Assembly (NCBI GenBank): GCA_934101175.1
Contig: CAKOQC010000002.1
Coordinates: 62,001 to 126,000, forward strand
From: RUG705 sp934101175
Lineage (GTDB): Bacteria > Bacillota_I > Bacilli_A > RF39 > UBA660
Direction: 5' to 3'
Length of the DNA stretch: 64,000 bases
The notes beneath the pieces are model-generated. The model made no database searches. It saw only the letters and a list, made by a program, of their open reading frames with translations, and had not been told where the DNA came from. Below, in pieces: positions 16,251 through 25,233 of the stretch. Made by a program: the position numbers and the translations under genes. Within the stretch, counting starts at the first letter, position 1; each line of letters opens with the position of its first letter.

Positions 16251-16721
16251 ATGATTAATCAAATTACTTTAGTGGGTAGAATAGTTAGAACACCAGAACT
16301 TGAGCTTACTGAAAATGGAAAGAAAATTGGTCGCTTAACTTTAGCTGTTCCAAGGGAATACAAAAATATTAATGGTGAATATGATACGGATTTTATTGAT
16401 TGTACATTATGGACAGGAGTTGCTGAAAGTGCTAATGAATATTGTAAATCTGGAGATATTCTCGGTGTAAGAGGAAAGGTTCAATCAAGAATTATAGAAA
16501 AAGAAGATGGAACTAAGTATAAGAAAATGGAAGTTGTTGCAGATAGAATTAGTTTCTTAGCTTCTTCAAAAAATGGTAAAGAAATTAGTAATACCGAGAC
16601 AACATTGGAAAATACTGAAGATAATATTAAAGAGGATAATTCTAAGGATACAGATGAGATGGTTAAAGAACAAAATGAACGTGGTGAAAAAAGTGACAAA
16701 CCTGGTAAAAAGAAAAGATAA
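16251..16721 (+). CDS. ssb: Single-stranded DNA-binding protein without the acidic tip
   Basis: 156 residues. An N-terminal OB fold (INQITLVGRIVRTPEL, DFIDCTLWTGVAESANEYC, GDILGVRGKVQSR) is followed by an acidic Glu/Asp/Asn linker. The usual C-terminal tip (D-D-I-P-F type), which recruits repair proteins, is absent, and the protein ends in GKKKR. It is not flanked by rpsF and rpsR, so it may be a second SSB, as Bacillus has SsbB for competence. That parallel is inference. Ribosome site AAAGGAGG. Confidence 0.88.
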   Translation: MINQITLVGRIVRTPELELTENGKKIGRLTLAVPREYKNINGEYDTDFIDCTLWTGVAESANEYCKSGDILGVRGKVQSRIIEKEDGTKYKKMEVVADRISFLASSKNGKEISNTETTLENTEDNIKEDNSKDTDEMVKEQNERGEKSDKPGKKKR

Positions 16722-16777
16722 ATCTTTAATTTTTAAGAATTTATAGTAGAATTATTTAATAGAGAGGAATAGGAATT

Positions 16778-17149
16778 ATGTTTTTAGGTTATAGATTAAG
16801 AGAATTAAGAGCAGAAAGAAATATTAGTCAAGGAAAACTTGGAGAAATGCTAGGAGTAACGAAGGTATCTATTTCTTGCTATGAAAAAGGGACAAGAGTT
16901 CCCAGTATGGATATTCTTGTTAAGATTTTAAATGCTTTTAATGTCCCAGCTGATTATTTGTTAGGTAGAGAAATTAATGCTGTATGCGAAGATGATGATG
17001 ATGGTGTTATTTTAAAACTATCTACTGATGATATAGAAATTATTCGTGAAGTTAGAGGAAATCCTTCCTTATATAACTGTGTAGCAGCAGATCCTAAGAG
17101 ATTTTTTGCTAATGCCTATAAGAATAAAGTTAAAAGTGAAAAAAAGTAG
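16778..17149 (+). CDS. XRE-family HTH transcriptional regulator
   Basis: 123 residues. The N-terminal Cro/C1-type helix-turn-helix (LRELRAERNISQGKLGEMLG, then SISCYEKGTRVPSMDILVKI) is followed by a short C-terminal region with an acidic patch (CEDDDDG). It lies between ssb and asnS on the same strand. The target is unknown. Autoregulation is common in such small regulators, but no operator is evident. Confidence 0.85.
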   Translation: MFLGYRLRELRAERNISQGKLGEMLGVTKVSISCYEKGTRVPSMDILVKILNAFNVPADYLLGREINAVCEDDDDGVILKLSTDDIEIIREVRGNPSLYNCVAADPKRFFANAYKNKVKSEKK

Positions 17150-17171
17150 ATATAATATTAAGGTTTTATGG

Positions 17172-17177
17172 TATAAT
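17172..17177 (+). promoter_or_regulatory. asnS -10 element
   Basis: An extended -10, TGG-TATAAT, ends 23 bases before the asnS start. No clear -35. Confidence 0.5.
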
Positions 17178-17200
17178 ATTTCTAAGAAAGAAGGAATATC

Positions 17201-18571
17201 ATGATAGATGTATGTGATTTATTTAAGAAAGATTATATCGACAAAGATGTTGTTGTTTGTGGATGGATAAGAAATCACCGTAAACAAAAGGAATTTGGTT
17301 TTATTGACTTTAACGATGGAACTTGTTTTAAAAATTTACAAATTGTTTATGATAATAGTTTAGAGAATTTCGATGATATTCAAAAGTTACATATAGGTAG
17401 TGCTATTGAAGTTCATGGTAAAATTATCAAATCTGAGGGTGCTGGTCAAGCAATAGAAATGAAATTATTATCTTATAAGTTGTGTGGAGATTGTCCAGAA
17501 GATTATCCTATTCAACCAAAAAGACATTCAAGAGAATTTTTAAGAGAACAAGCTTATCTTAGAACTCGTACTAATTTATTTGGTGCAGTATTTAGAGTTA
17601 GAAGTGTTGCAGCTTATGCAATTCATAAGTTTTTTCAAGATGATGGATATGTATATTTTCATGCTCCAATAATTACAGCTAGTGATTGTGAAGGTGCTGG
17701 AGAAATGTTCCAAGTAACTACTTTGGATATGGACAGAGTTGCTAAAAGCGGAGAAGTAGATTATAGTAAGGACTTTTTTGGTAAGAAAGCTGCTCTTACA
17801 GTTAGTGGTCAACTTCAAGCAGAAACTTTTGCACTTAGCTATAAAAAAGTTTATACTTTTGGACCTACTTTTAGAGCAGAGAATTCAAATACAAAAACAC
17901 ATGCTTCAGAATTTTGGATGATTGAACCAGAAATTGCTTTTTGTGATTTAGAAGGTGACATGAATATTATGGAAAATATGCTTAAATTTGTAGTTAAGTA
18001 TGTTTTAGATAATTGTCCTGAAGAAATGGAATTCTTTGATAAATTTGTAGAAAAAGGATTATTAGACAAACTAAAAAAACTACTTAATAGTAAATTTACT
18101 AGAGTTGATCATGAAGAAGTAATATCTATTTTAAAAAAGGCTCCAGTTAAATGGGAATTTGAACCAGAATATGGAGAAGATATTGCAAGAGAACATGAAA
18201 AATATATTACTGAATACTTTAATGGACCAGTATTTATTAAAAATTGGCCAAAAGATATCAAAGCTTTTTATATGAAGCAAAACGATGATGGTAAAACGGT
18301 AGCTGCTGTCGATTTGGAAGTTCCTGGTGCTGGAGAACTTATGGGTGGAAGTCAAAGAGAAGAAAATTACGATAAGTTACTTAATCGTATTCGTGAACTT
18401 GGTATGAAAGAAGAAGACTTTGATTGGTATTTAAATTTAAGAAAATTTGGTGGTTGTGTTCATTCAGGATTCGGTATGGGATTTGAAAGACTTATTATTT
18501 ATTTAACTGGTGTTGATAATATAAGAGATGTAATTCCTTATCCAAGAACTCCTGGTAATTGTGATTATTAA
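17201..18571 (+). CDS. asnS: Asparaginyl-tRNA synthetase
   Basis: 456 residues. An N-terminal OB anticodon-binding fold (VVVCGWIRNHRKQKEFGFI) is followed by a class II catalytic domain with motif 2 (TFGPTFRAENSNTKTHASEF) and motif 3 (GFGMGFERLIIYLTG). The catalytic part ends with the AsnS-like VIPYPRTPG rather than a typical AspS motif. It charges tRNA-Asn with asparagine. It is transcribed alone, between its own promoter and a terminator. Confidence 0.95.
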   Translation: MIDVCDLFKKDYIDKDVVVCGWIRNHRKQKEFGFIDFNDGTCFKNLQIVYDNSLENFDDIQKLHIGSAIEVHGKIIKSEGAGQAIEMKLLSYKLCGDCPEDYPIQPKRHSREFLREQAYLRTRTNLFGAVFRVRSVAAYAIHKFFQDDGYVYFHAPIITASDCEGAGEMFQVTTLDMDRVAKSGEVDYSKDFFGKKAALTVSGQLQAETFALSYKKVYTFGPTFRAENSNTKTHASEFWMIEPEIAFCDLEGDMNIMENMLKFVVKYVLDNCPEEMEFFDKFVEKGLLDKLKKLLNSKFTRVDHEEVISILKKAPVKWEFEPEYGEDIAREHEKYITEYFNGPVFIKNWPKDIKAFYMKQNDDGKTVAAVDLEVPGAGELMGGSQREENYDKLLNRIRELGMKEEDFDWYLNLRKFGGCVHSGFGMGFERLIIYLTGVDNIRDVIPYPRTPGNCDY

Positions 18572-18577
18572 AAAATT

Positions 18578-18612
18578 AAACTACATTAATTATTAATTAG
18601 TGTAGTTTTTTC
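18578..18612 (+). terminator. Terminator after asnS
   Basis: AACTACATTAAT pairs with ATTAGTGTAGTT and is followed by TTTTTT. Confidence 0.85.
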
Positions 18613-18673
18613 AATATTTACCAATTATTATTTTGATTTATATGAGAATACTAATAACAAAAGGAGGTATGAA

Positions 18674-19258
18674 ATGAAAAAAGCTTTATGTTTTTCTTTA
18701 CTTGGAATTTTAGTTCTTACAGGATGTGGTGCTGGTGCTACTGATACGATGAGCTGTACTTATGAAAATACTAATGGTACTTTAACTACTAAAACTAAAT
18801 ATGATGTTGATTATGAAGGTAAAGAAGTTAAAAAAGTTAGAATTACCTATGATTATAAACAAGATAATACTACTGATACTGATAATGATGGAAAAAAGGA
18901 TATTCCTGGTGTTGGTACTGGTACAGATGGTACTACTAATGATACACAAAAGAATGATGATGGTATTATCGATGGTGTTATAGGTAGTGCAATAGATCAG
19001 ATAATTGGTGGCGTTACAGATACTATTTTGGATGTAGCAGGATTAAAAGATAGACATGCAACAGTACAAAATAGATATGGTAATATAGCTGGTTTCTCAG
19101 TACAAAATACTACTGATACTGATAACAATTATATGGTTACATATGTAATTGATTATGATACAATTAGTGATACTGATTTAGGTACTTTGAATTTATCTAG
19201 AAATATTGATACTTTAAGAGATAATTACACTAAACAAGGTTATACTTGTAGTAAGTAA
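18674..19258 (+). CDS. Lipoprotein of unknown function with Asp-rich calcium-loop-like segments
   Basis: 194 residues. The signal peptide ends in the lipobox VLTGC, so the protein is probably lipid-anchored on the outer face of the membrane. The N-terminal CTYENTNGTLTTKTKYDV and the C-terminal half ending TKQGYTCSK recall small YehR/DUF1307-type lipoproteins. They are separated by a Thr/Asp/Gly-rich insert with the calcium-loop-like motif DTDNDGKKD. Ribosome site AAAGGAGG. Function unknown. Confidence 0.7.
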   Translation: MKKALCFSLLGILVLTGCGAGATDTMSCTYENTNGTLTTKTKYDVDYEGKEVKKVRITYDYKQDNTTDTDNDGKKDIPGVGTGTDGTTNDTQKNDDGIIDGVIGSAIDQIIGGVTDTILDVAGLKDRHATVQNRYGNIAGFSVQNTTDTDNNYMVTYVIDYDTISDTDLGTLNLSRNIDTLRDNYTKQGYTCSK

Positions 19259-19273
19259 TAATCTCTTTTTTAG

Positions 19274-19302
19274 TTGAATAATACTTCTATTTGTTATATA
19301 AT
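19274..19302 (+). promoter_or_regulatory. nifJ promoter
   Basis: TTGAAT (19274-19279), a 17-nt spacer and TATAAT (19297-19302). Confidence 0.65.
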
Positions 19303-19326
19303 TATTAATGAATAGAGGTGTTTTTT

Positions 19327-22300
19327 ATGAATAAATTTAAAACAATGGATGCTAATGAAGCGGTTAGTAATGTAGCTTATAAATTTAGTGAATTATGTGG
19401 TATATATCCAATTACTCCAGCTTCTCCTATGGCGGAGAAAATAGATATACTAGCCAATAGTGGTGAACTTAATTTTTTTGATAATAAAGTTAAAATAGTA
19501 GAAATGCAATCAGAAGCTGGAGCAGTAGCTTTGGTTCATGGAGCTTTACAGTCAGGTGTTTTAGCTTCTACTTTTACAGCTAGTCAAGGACTTTTATTAA
19601 TGATTCCAACACTTTATAAGATGGCTGGAGAAATGCTTCCTGGAGTATTACATGTAGCAGCTAGAAGCTTAGCTACACATGCTCTTAGTATTTTTGGAGA
19701 CCATCAAGATGTATATGCCATTAGATCAACAGGCGTATGCATGTTGTGTTCTGCTAATCCACAAGATGCTTATAATATGGCAGCAGTAGCACATCTTTCT
19801 GCTATTAGGGCATCACTACCATTTGTTAATTTCTTTGATGGCTTTAGAACTAGTCATGAAATAGATAAAATTAAATTAATGAATATGGAAAAAATTAAAG
19901 AATTAATTGATAAAGATGCTTTAAATAATTTTAGAGAAAAAAGTATGAGTAATGAAAATTATAATACTAGAGGAACTGCACAAAATGATGATATATATTT
20001 TCAAAATGTAGAAGTAAGAAATAAATATTATGAGGATGCTACGGAAATAGTTGTTGACTATATGAATAAGGTTAATGAAGTAACTGGATCTAATTTTAAA
20101 CCTTTTAACTACTATGGAGATAAGTCTGCTGATAGTATTATTATAGCTATGGGTAGTGTATGTGATACTATTAGAGAAACAGTTGATTATTTAAATAGTC
20201 AAGGTCATAAATATGGAATGGTAGAAGTTCATTTATATAGACCTTTTAGTAATAAATATCTACTAGATGTAATTCCTGATAGTGTTAAAAATGTAGCTGT
20301 TTTAGATAGAACAAAAGAAATTGCTGCCGGTGGTGAACCATTATATCTAGATGTAGTAGCAGCACTTAAAGACAAGGATGTAGATGTTATTGGTGGTAGA
20401 TATGGATTATCTTCAAAAGATACTACACCGGCACAAATTAAAGCTGTATTTGATTTTATGAATAGCGAGGAAAAACATCATAACTTTACAATAGGAATAA
20501 ATGACGATGTTACTAATCTTTCATTAGATATTGATGATAGTTTTGTTATTCCTAATGAAATGACAGAATTCTTAATATATGGATATGGCTCTGATGGAAT
20601 GGTATCTACTTCTAAAGATATGATTAAGATAATTGGAGACCATACTGATAAATATGTTCAAGGATATTTTCAATATGATTCAAAGAAATCTGGAGGAGTA
20701 ACAAGAAGTCATATGAGAATATCTGATAAAGAAATTAGATGTCCTTATTATGTTAACAATCCATCTTTAGTAGTAGTTTCTAAAGAAGAATATATTTATA
20801 AATATGATGTTATTGATAATTTAGTTGATAATGGTACTTTATTTTTAAATACTAAATTAGATAAAGATACATTAATTAAGTCACTTCCTAATAAGATTAA
20901 ATATTTATTAGCTAAAAAGAATATTAATTTTTATATAATTGATGCTTATAAATTAGTTAATGAATTAGGACTTAAGAATAAGATTAGTACTTGTATGGAA
21001 ATATGTATATTTGATATTATTAAAATCTTAGATACTAATAAAGTAAAAGAAATTATGAAAGATACTAATGTTAAGAGATTTTCTCATAAAGGAGAGAGTG
21101 TTGTTAATGTTAATAATAGAATTGTAGAAGATGCAGTAGAACATGTCATTAAAGTAGATATTGATAGTAATTGGATAAATCTTTCATATAAAGAAAAAGA
21201 TAATTTATCTTTTGATGAAACAATAGGCCTTCTTAAAGGAAATAGTTTACCTGTTAGTGCTTTTATTGATAGAAGATCAGGGATATATCCTGGTGGTAGT
21301 ACTAAGTATGAGAAAAGAGATATTGCTGAGAATGTACCTTGTTGGAATAAGGAAAATTGTATTCAATGTAACCAATGTGCTTTTGTTTGTCCTCATGCCG
21401 TTATTAGACCTTATTTATTAGATAAAGATGATAATTATGATGAGGCAATTATTAGTATGTTTCCTAAAGATAAAAAATATGCAATAGGAATTAGTTATAA
21501 AGATTGTACAGGATGTGGTCTTTGCGTTAATGTATGTCCTGGAAAAATGGGAAATAAAGCTTTAGTGATGGAAAAATATGATAAGAAAAAGTTTAATAAT
21601 GATAATTATGAGTATTTAAATAAAAATAAAGTTAATTACGAATCTCCAATTATCAATATTAAAAATATTGGCTTTACTGATCCTAAATTTGAATATTCTG
21701 GGGCTTGTGCTGGTTGTGGAGAAACAGCTTATATTAAAAACTTAACACAAGTATTTAATAATAATTTATTTATTGCTAATGCTACTGGATGTTCATCAAT
21801 ATATGGTGCTAGTGCACCTTCTACACCTTATTCTATTCCATGGGCTAACAGTCTATTTGAGGATAATGCTGAATTTGGTTTAGGTATTAAACAAGGAATT
21901 AACATAAAAAGAGATAAAATTAAAAAGTATATGGAAGATAATATTTGTCCTACTTTTGAAAAATGGATAAATAATATGGATAATTACAAAGAATGTGTAG
22001 AAGTATACAAAGAGATTAATTTTAAAGAACATCCTTACTTAGAAGAATTTAAAGATTATATTATACCAAAATCTATGTGGATTGTTGGAGGAGATGGATT
22101 TGCTTATGATATTGGATATGGAGGGCTTGACCATGTACTATCAACAAATGAAGATATTAATATTTTAATTCTTGATACAGAAGTATATTCAAATACAGGA
22201 GGACAATCTTCTAAATCTAGTAATATTGGTTCAATAGCTTCATTTACCGCTAATGGTAAAAATAATTATAAGAAAGATTTAGCTAGAATTGCGATGTGTT

Positions 22301-22695
22301 ATCCACATGTATATGTAGCGTGTGTAAATATAGGATATAATAAGGAACAATATTTGAAGGCTTTACAAGAAGCTAATAATCATAGAGGTCCTTCAATTAT
22401 CATTGCTTATGCTCCTTGTATTGAACATGGTATTAAAACAGGAATGGAACATAGTTTAAATGATGCTTATTTAGCTTCTAAATGCGGATATTTCCTAACA
22501 TTTAGATATAATCCTGATACTAAGATATTTAGTTTAGATTCAAAAGATATTGATTATGAGAAATATGATGAATTTCTAGCTAATGAAAATAGATATGCTA
22601 ATTTAAAGAAAGTTAATCCTGATGGAGCTAAAGAATTAATTGAAAAGCAAAAAGAATGGGCTAAAGATAGATATAACTATTATAGTAAATTATAA
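19327..22695 (+). CDS. nifJ: Pyruvate:ferredoxin (flavodoxin) oxidoreductase
   Basis: A 1122-residue single-chain PFOR that oxidises pyruvate to acetyl-CoA and CO2 and reduces ferredoxin in anaerobes. Domains in order: pyrimidine-binding domain (GIYPITPASPMAEKID), gamma domain (FQYDSKKSGGVTRSHMR), two 4Fe-4S motifs (CIQCNQCAFVCPH and CTGCGLCVNVCPG), then the TPP domain with cluster ligands (CAGCGET) and GGDGFAYDIGYGGLDH / NTGGQSS. It is slightly shorter than the usual ~1170. ATG 19327 lies 7 nt after TAGAGGTG. GTG 19318 overlaps that site. Confidence 0.97.
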   Translation: MNKFKTMDANEAVSNVAYKFSELCGIYPITPASPMAEKIDILANSGELNFFDNKVKIVEMQSEAGAVALVHGALQSGVLASTFTASQGLLLMIPTLYKMAGEMLPGVLHVAARSLATHALSIFGDHQDVYAIRSTGVCMLCSANPQDAYNMAAVAHLSAIRASLPFVNFFDGFRTSHEIDKIKLMNMEKIKELIDKDALNNFREKSMSNENYNTRGTAQNDDIYFQNVEVRNKYYEDATEIVVDYMNKVNEVTGSNFKPFNYYGDKSADSIIIAMGSVCDTIRETVDYLNSQGHKYGMVEVHLYRPFSNKYLLDVIPDSVKNVAVLDRTKEIAAGGEPLYLDVVAALKDKDVDVIGGRYGLSSKDTTPAQIKAVFDFMNSEEKHHNFTIGINDDVTNLSLDIDDSFVIPNEMTEFLIYGYGSDGMVSTSKDMIKIIGDHTDKYVQGYFQYDSKKSGGVTRSHMRISDKEIRCPYYVNNPSLVVVSKEEYIYKYDVIDNLVDNGTLFLNTKLDKDTLIKSLPNKIKYLLAKKNINFYIIDAYKLVNELGLKNKISTCMEICIFDIIKILDTNKVKEIMKDTNVKRFSHKGESVVNVNNRIVEDAVEHVIKVDIDSNWINLSYKEKDNLSFDETIGLLKGNSLPVSAFIDRRSGIYPGGSTKYEKRDIAENVPCWNKENCIQCNQCAFVCPHAVIRPYLLDKDDNYDEAIISMFPKDKKYAIGISYKDCTGCGLCVNVCPGKMGNKALVMEKYDKKKFNNDNYEYLNKNKVNYESPIINIKNIGFTDPKFEYSGACAGCGETAYIKNLTQVFNNNLFIANATGCSSIYGASAPSTPYSIPWANSLFEDNAEFGLGIKQGINIKRDKIKKYMEDNICPTFEKWINNMDNYKECVEVYKEINFKEHPYLEEFKDYIIPKSMWIVGGDGFAYDIGYGGLDHVLSTNEDINILILDTEVYSNTGGQSSKSSNIGSIASFTANGKNNYKKDLARIAMCYPHVYVACVNIGYNKEQYLKALQEANNHRGPSIIIAYAPCIEHGIKTGMEHSLNDAYLASKCGYFLTFRYNPDTKIFSLDSKDIDYEKYDEFLANENRYANLKKVNPDGAKELIEKQKEWAKDRYNYYSKL

Positions 22696-22704
22696 TTATA
22701 TATT

Positions 22705-22747
22705 GAAACATCTTTATTAGATGCTATAAGTCTTTAGAGATGTTTTA
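22705..22747 (+). terminator. Terminator after nifJ
   Basis: GAAACATCT (22705 onward) pairs with AGATGTTTT across an internal loop. Confidence 0.65.
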
Positions 22748-22777
22748 ATAATTATAAATTTATTAGTATACTTTTGT

Positions 22778-22857
22778 TATAATAGTTAATAATAATAATG
22801 TCATATAGAAATATGGCAAGAGAAAGTCAGATATATTGTATTCTGACTTTTTTCTTT
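22778..22857 (+). ncRNA. Candidate short transcript between nifJ and mrnC
   Basis: An extended -10 (TGT-TATAAT, ending 22783) is followed within ~75 bases by two hairpins: CATAT/ATATG (near 22801) and AGTCAGA/TTCTGACT with a following T-run (22825-22856). The span holds no ORF. It could be a small RNA or an attenuated leader of mrnC. There is no family match. Confidence 0.35.
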
Positions 22858-22931
22858 GTAAACTATGATACTTATAGTTAAATAATTTGTAAAATAAATA
22901 ATTATATGATAAAATTGTGTTGGTGAAGAAA

Positions 22932-23324
22932 ATGGATACAAGAAATATTAATGTCATTACTTTGGCATATCTAGGAGATGCTATATATGAGGTGTATATC
23001 AGAAAGCATTTAATAGAAAAGGGTATTGCTTTAGTAGATGATTTACAAAAAGAGGCTGTAAAATATGTATCTGCTAAAAGTCAAAGTAGAATTTTGAAAT
23101 GGTTAGAAGATAAAGACATTTTTAAAGAAGAAGAGATTGATATTATTAAAAGAGGACGAAACTACAAAAGGGGAAGTCATCCTAAAAATACAGATATTAT
23201 TACCTATAAGAATGCTACTGGATTTGAAGCCTTGATAGGATATTTATATTTAGAAAAAGAAAATGATAGAATAGATGAATTAATGAAACTTATATTGGAG
23301 GAATTTTATGAAAAAAATATTTAA
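22932..23324 (+). CDS. mrnC: Mini-ribonuclease III
   Basis: 130 residues. It is an RNase III catalytic domain without the dsRNA-binding domain: LAYLGDAIYEVYIRKHL (Asp/Glu of the active site), RGRNYKRGSHPKN and GFEALIGYLYLE. It matures 23S rRNA ends in Bacillus. ATG 22932 is preferred over GTG 22917, with a GGTGA site 5 nt upstream. The order mrnC-rlmB-sigH matches Bacillus. The end overlaps the next gene by 17 bases. Confidence 0.93.
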   Translation: MDTRNINVITLAYLGDAIYEVYIRKHLIEKGIALVDDLQKEAVKYVSAKSQSRILKWLEDKDIFKEEEIDIIKRGRNYKRGSHPKNTDIITYKNATGFEALIGYLYLEKENDRIDELMKLILEEFYEKNI

Positions 23325-23667
23325 ATTGTTAATAATATGTTTACTAATTACTGGATGTGGTGGTAATAAATACCAAACGATAGATTCAAATAAAGCAATG
23401 GAGATCATTAATGATAATTCTGATACTATAATTATTGATGTTAGAGAGAATGATGAATATAATGAGGGACATATTGCAAATGCAATAAATATTCCTCTTA
23501 GTGAAATAGATAGTATTAATTACAATAAAGAGACAACTATTATTTTATATTGTGCTACAGGAATTAGAAGTACTGAAGCGGCTAAGAAGCTTATTAGTCT
23601 AGGGTACACTAGTATTTATAATCTAGATGGTGGATTATTAAATTGGGGATTTGAATTGGAGGATTAA
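23308..23667 (+). CDS. Rhodanese-domain lipoprotein
   Basis: 119 residues. The signal peptide ends in the lipobox LLITGC, followed by a single rhodanese domain: IIIDVRENDEYNEGHIANAI, active-site loop CATGIRS with the catalytic Cys, and GYTSIYNLDGGLLNW. It is probably a membrane-anchored sulfurtransferase or persulfide carrier. It is inserted between mrnC and rlmB, which are neighbours in Bacillus, and overlaps mrnC, so it is cotranscribed. Confidence 0.88.
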   Translation: MKKIFKLLIICLLITGCGGNKYQTIDSNKAMEIINDNSDTIIIDVRENDEYNEGHIANAINIPLSEIDSINYNKETTIILYCATGIRSTEAAKKLISLGYTSIYNLDGGLLNWGFELED

Positions 23668-23668
23668 G

Positions 23669-24370
23669 ATGTATATATATGGAAAGAATGTAGCAAAAGA
23701 AAAGATTAATAGTGGGGAAAAAATTAATAAGATTTACTTAGCAGATAAATTTAATGATAGAGATATAATGAATTTAATTAAAGAAAAAAAGATTAAATAT
23801 AACATTGTACCTATTAAATATTTAGATAATAAAGTAGATGGTTTACATCAAGGAATAATATTAGAGGTTGATGATGTAGAAACCTATGATTTTGATTATC
23901 TTAAAACAATTAAAAAAAATAATCCTATTTTAGTAATGCTTGATCATTTAGAAGACCCACATAATTTTGGAGCAATTATTAGGACATGTGAAGCTTTGGG
24001 AATAGATGGAATAATAATACCTAATGACAGAAATGTAGGAATTAATGCAACTGTAGTTAAGACCAGTGCTGGATCAATTTATAATATGCCTATAATAAGA
24101 GTAGCTAACTTATCAGCTTCAATAAATAAACTTAAAGATATGGGGTATTGGATTGTAGGTACTGATATGGATGGAGAAAACTATACTGAAATAGATTATA
24201 ATATGCCTATTTGCTTAGTTATAGGTAATGAAGGAAAGGGTATGAGTAAAGTTATCGGAGACAATTGTGACTTTATTGCAAAAATACCTATGGTAGGAAA
24301 AATTAATAGTTTAAATGCTTCTGTGTCTTGTGGAATCGTATTAGCAAATATAGTTTCTAGTAGAAAGTAA
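23669..24370 (+). CDS. rlmB: 23S rRNA/tRNA 2'-O-methyltransferase, RlmB/TrmH family
   Basis: A 233-residue SPOUT methyltransferase. The N-terminal substrate-binding domain (YIYGKNVAKEKI, VDGLHQGIILEV) precedes the knot motifs LDHLEDPHNFGAIIRTCEA, VIGNEGKGMS and INSLNASVSCGIVLAN. It probably modifies G2251 of 23S rRNA. ATG 23669 follows GGAGG. The earlier TTG reading starts inside the rhodanese gene. Confidence 0.92.
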   Translation: MYIYGKNVAKEKINSGEKINKIYLADKFNDRDIMNLIKEKKIKYNIVPIKYLDNKVDGLHQGIILEVDDVETYDFDYLKTIKKNNPILVMLDHLEDPHNFGAIIRTCEALGIDGIIIPNDRNVGINATVVKTSAGSIYNMPIIRVANLSASINKLKDMGYWIVGTDMDGENYTEIDYNMPICLVIGNEGKGMSKVIGDNCDFIAKIPMVGKINSLNASVSCGIVLANIVSSRK

Positions 24371-24376
24371 AATAAA

Positions 24377-24973
24377 ATGACTAATTATAATGAATATAAT
24401 GACTATGAATTAGTATTTTTAGCACAAGAAGGAAATGAAGATGCTATTAATATTATTTATAAAAAATATAAACCTATTATTGTTAAAAAAAGTAAATTAG
24501 CAATATATTCAACAAAAAATAGTGGTTCAGAAATTAATGATGTGATGCAAGAAGCTTATTTAGGATTAGAAGAAGCAATAAAAAACTTTTCTCAAAACGA
24601 TGAAGCAACCTTTTATACATTTGCTAATCTTTGTATAGATAGAAAAATATCTAATTATATTAGAAAAATGGCTAATAAGAAAAATATTTTATTAAATGAA
24701 GCAATTTTTATTGATGAAAATATGGAAAACTATTTAAAAGACACTACTGATATAGAGAATAATCTTATTAGAAAAGTGATGAAAGAAGAAATAATTAATA
24801 AGATATATGATAAATTTACTACTTTAGAGAAAGATGTTTATAATTTATTAGTTGATGGATATAGTTTAGCAGAAATAAGTAGTAAACTTGATAAAGATAT
24901 TAAATCAATATATAATACTATTGATAGAATTAAACAAAAAGTAAAGAAATATAGGGATGAAAATGATAATTAA
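24377..24973 (+). CDS. sigH: Sigma factor, SigH (Spo0H)-like
   Basis: 198 residues. Region 2 (NDVMQEAYLGLEEAIKNF, then TFYTFANLCIDRKISNYIRK) and region 4 (TLEKDVYNLLVDGYSLAEIS) follow the SigH pattern, and the ANLCIDRKISNYIRKMANKK segment is close to Bacillus SigH. It directly follows rlmB, as in Bacillus (apart from the missing yacP). SigH drives early sporulation and competence genes, which suits the other spore genes and the ComK-like gene here. The ribosome site is weak. Confidence 0.85.
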   Translation: MTNYNEYNDYELVFLAQEGNEDAINIIYKKYKPIIVKKSKLAIYSTKNSGSEINDVMQEAYLGLEEAIKNFSQNDEATFYTFANLCIDRKISNYIRKMANKKNILLNEAIFIDENMENYLKDTTDIENNLIRKVMKEEIINKIYDKFTTLEKDVYNLLVDGYSLAEISSKLDKDIKSIYNTIDRIKQKVKKYRDENDN

Positions 24974-24988
24974 ATTTTCATCTTTTTT
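24956..24988 (+). terminator. Terminator after sigH
   Basis: GATGAAAAT pairs with ATTTTCATC and is followed by TTTTTTT. Confidence 0.85.
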
Positions 24989-25081
24989 TCTTGTTAATTA
25001 TTATTGACTGTTAATATTTATATGATAATTACATGTAAATTGTATGGTAGAATTTTTGACAAACGAATGTATGAAAAAATG

Positions 25082-25110
25082 TTGACACAGATTTATAATT
25101 ATGATATGAT
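25082..25110 (+). promoter_or_regulatory. Strong promoter upstream of uvrA
   Basis: A perfect TTGACA (25082-25087), a 17-nt spacer and TATGAT (25105-25110). The following ~120-base leader shows no ORF. No LexA box of the Firmicute type is visible. Confidence 0.75.
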
Positions 25111-25233
25111 ACTTTTTGAAAATATTATATGTAATATGGTTAATACTAGAAATAATTAACAATATGAATATGTAATATTTGGTTGTATTTTTTTAAAAAG
25201 TAAGTATAATATTTAGCTGGGAGTGAGAAGAAG

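Noticed and set aside
25040..25230. LexA operator upstream of uvrA
   Set aside because: No CGAAC-N4-GTTCG-like palindrome is found; CGAATGTATG is only a weak half match.
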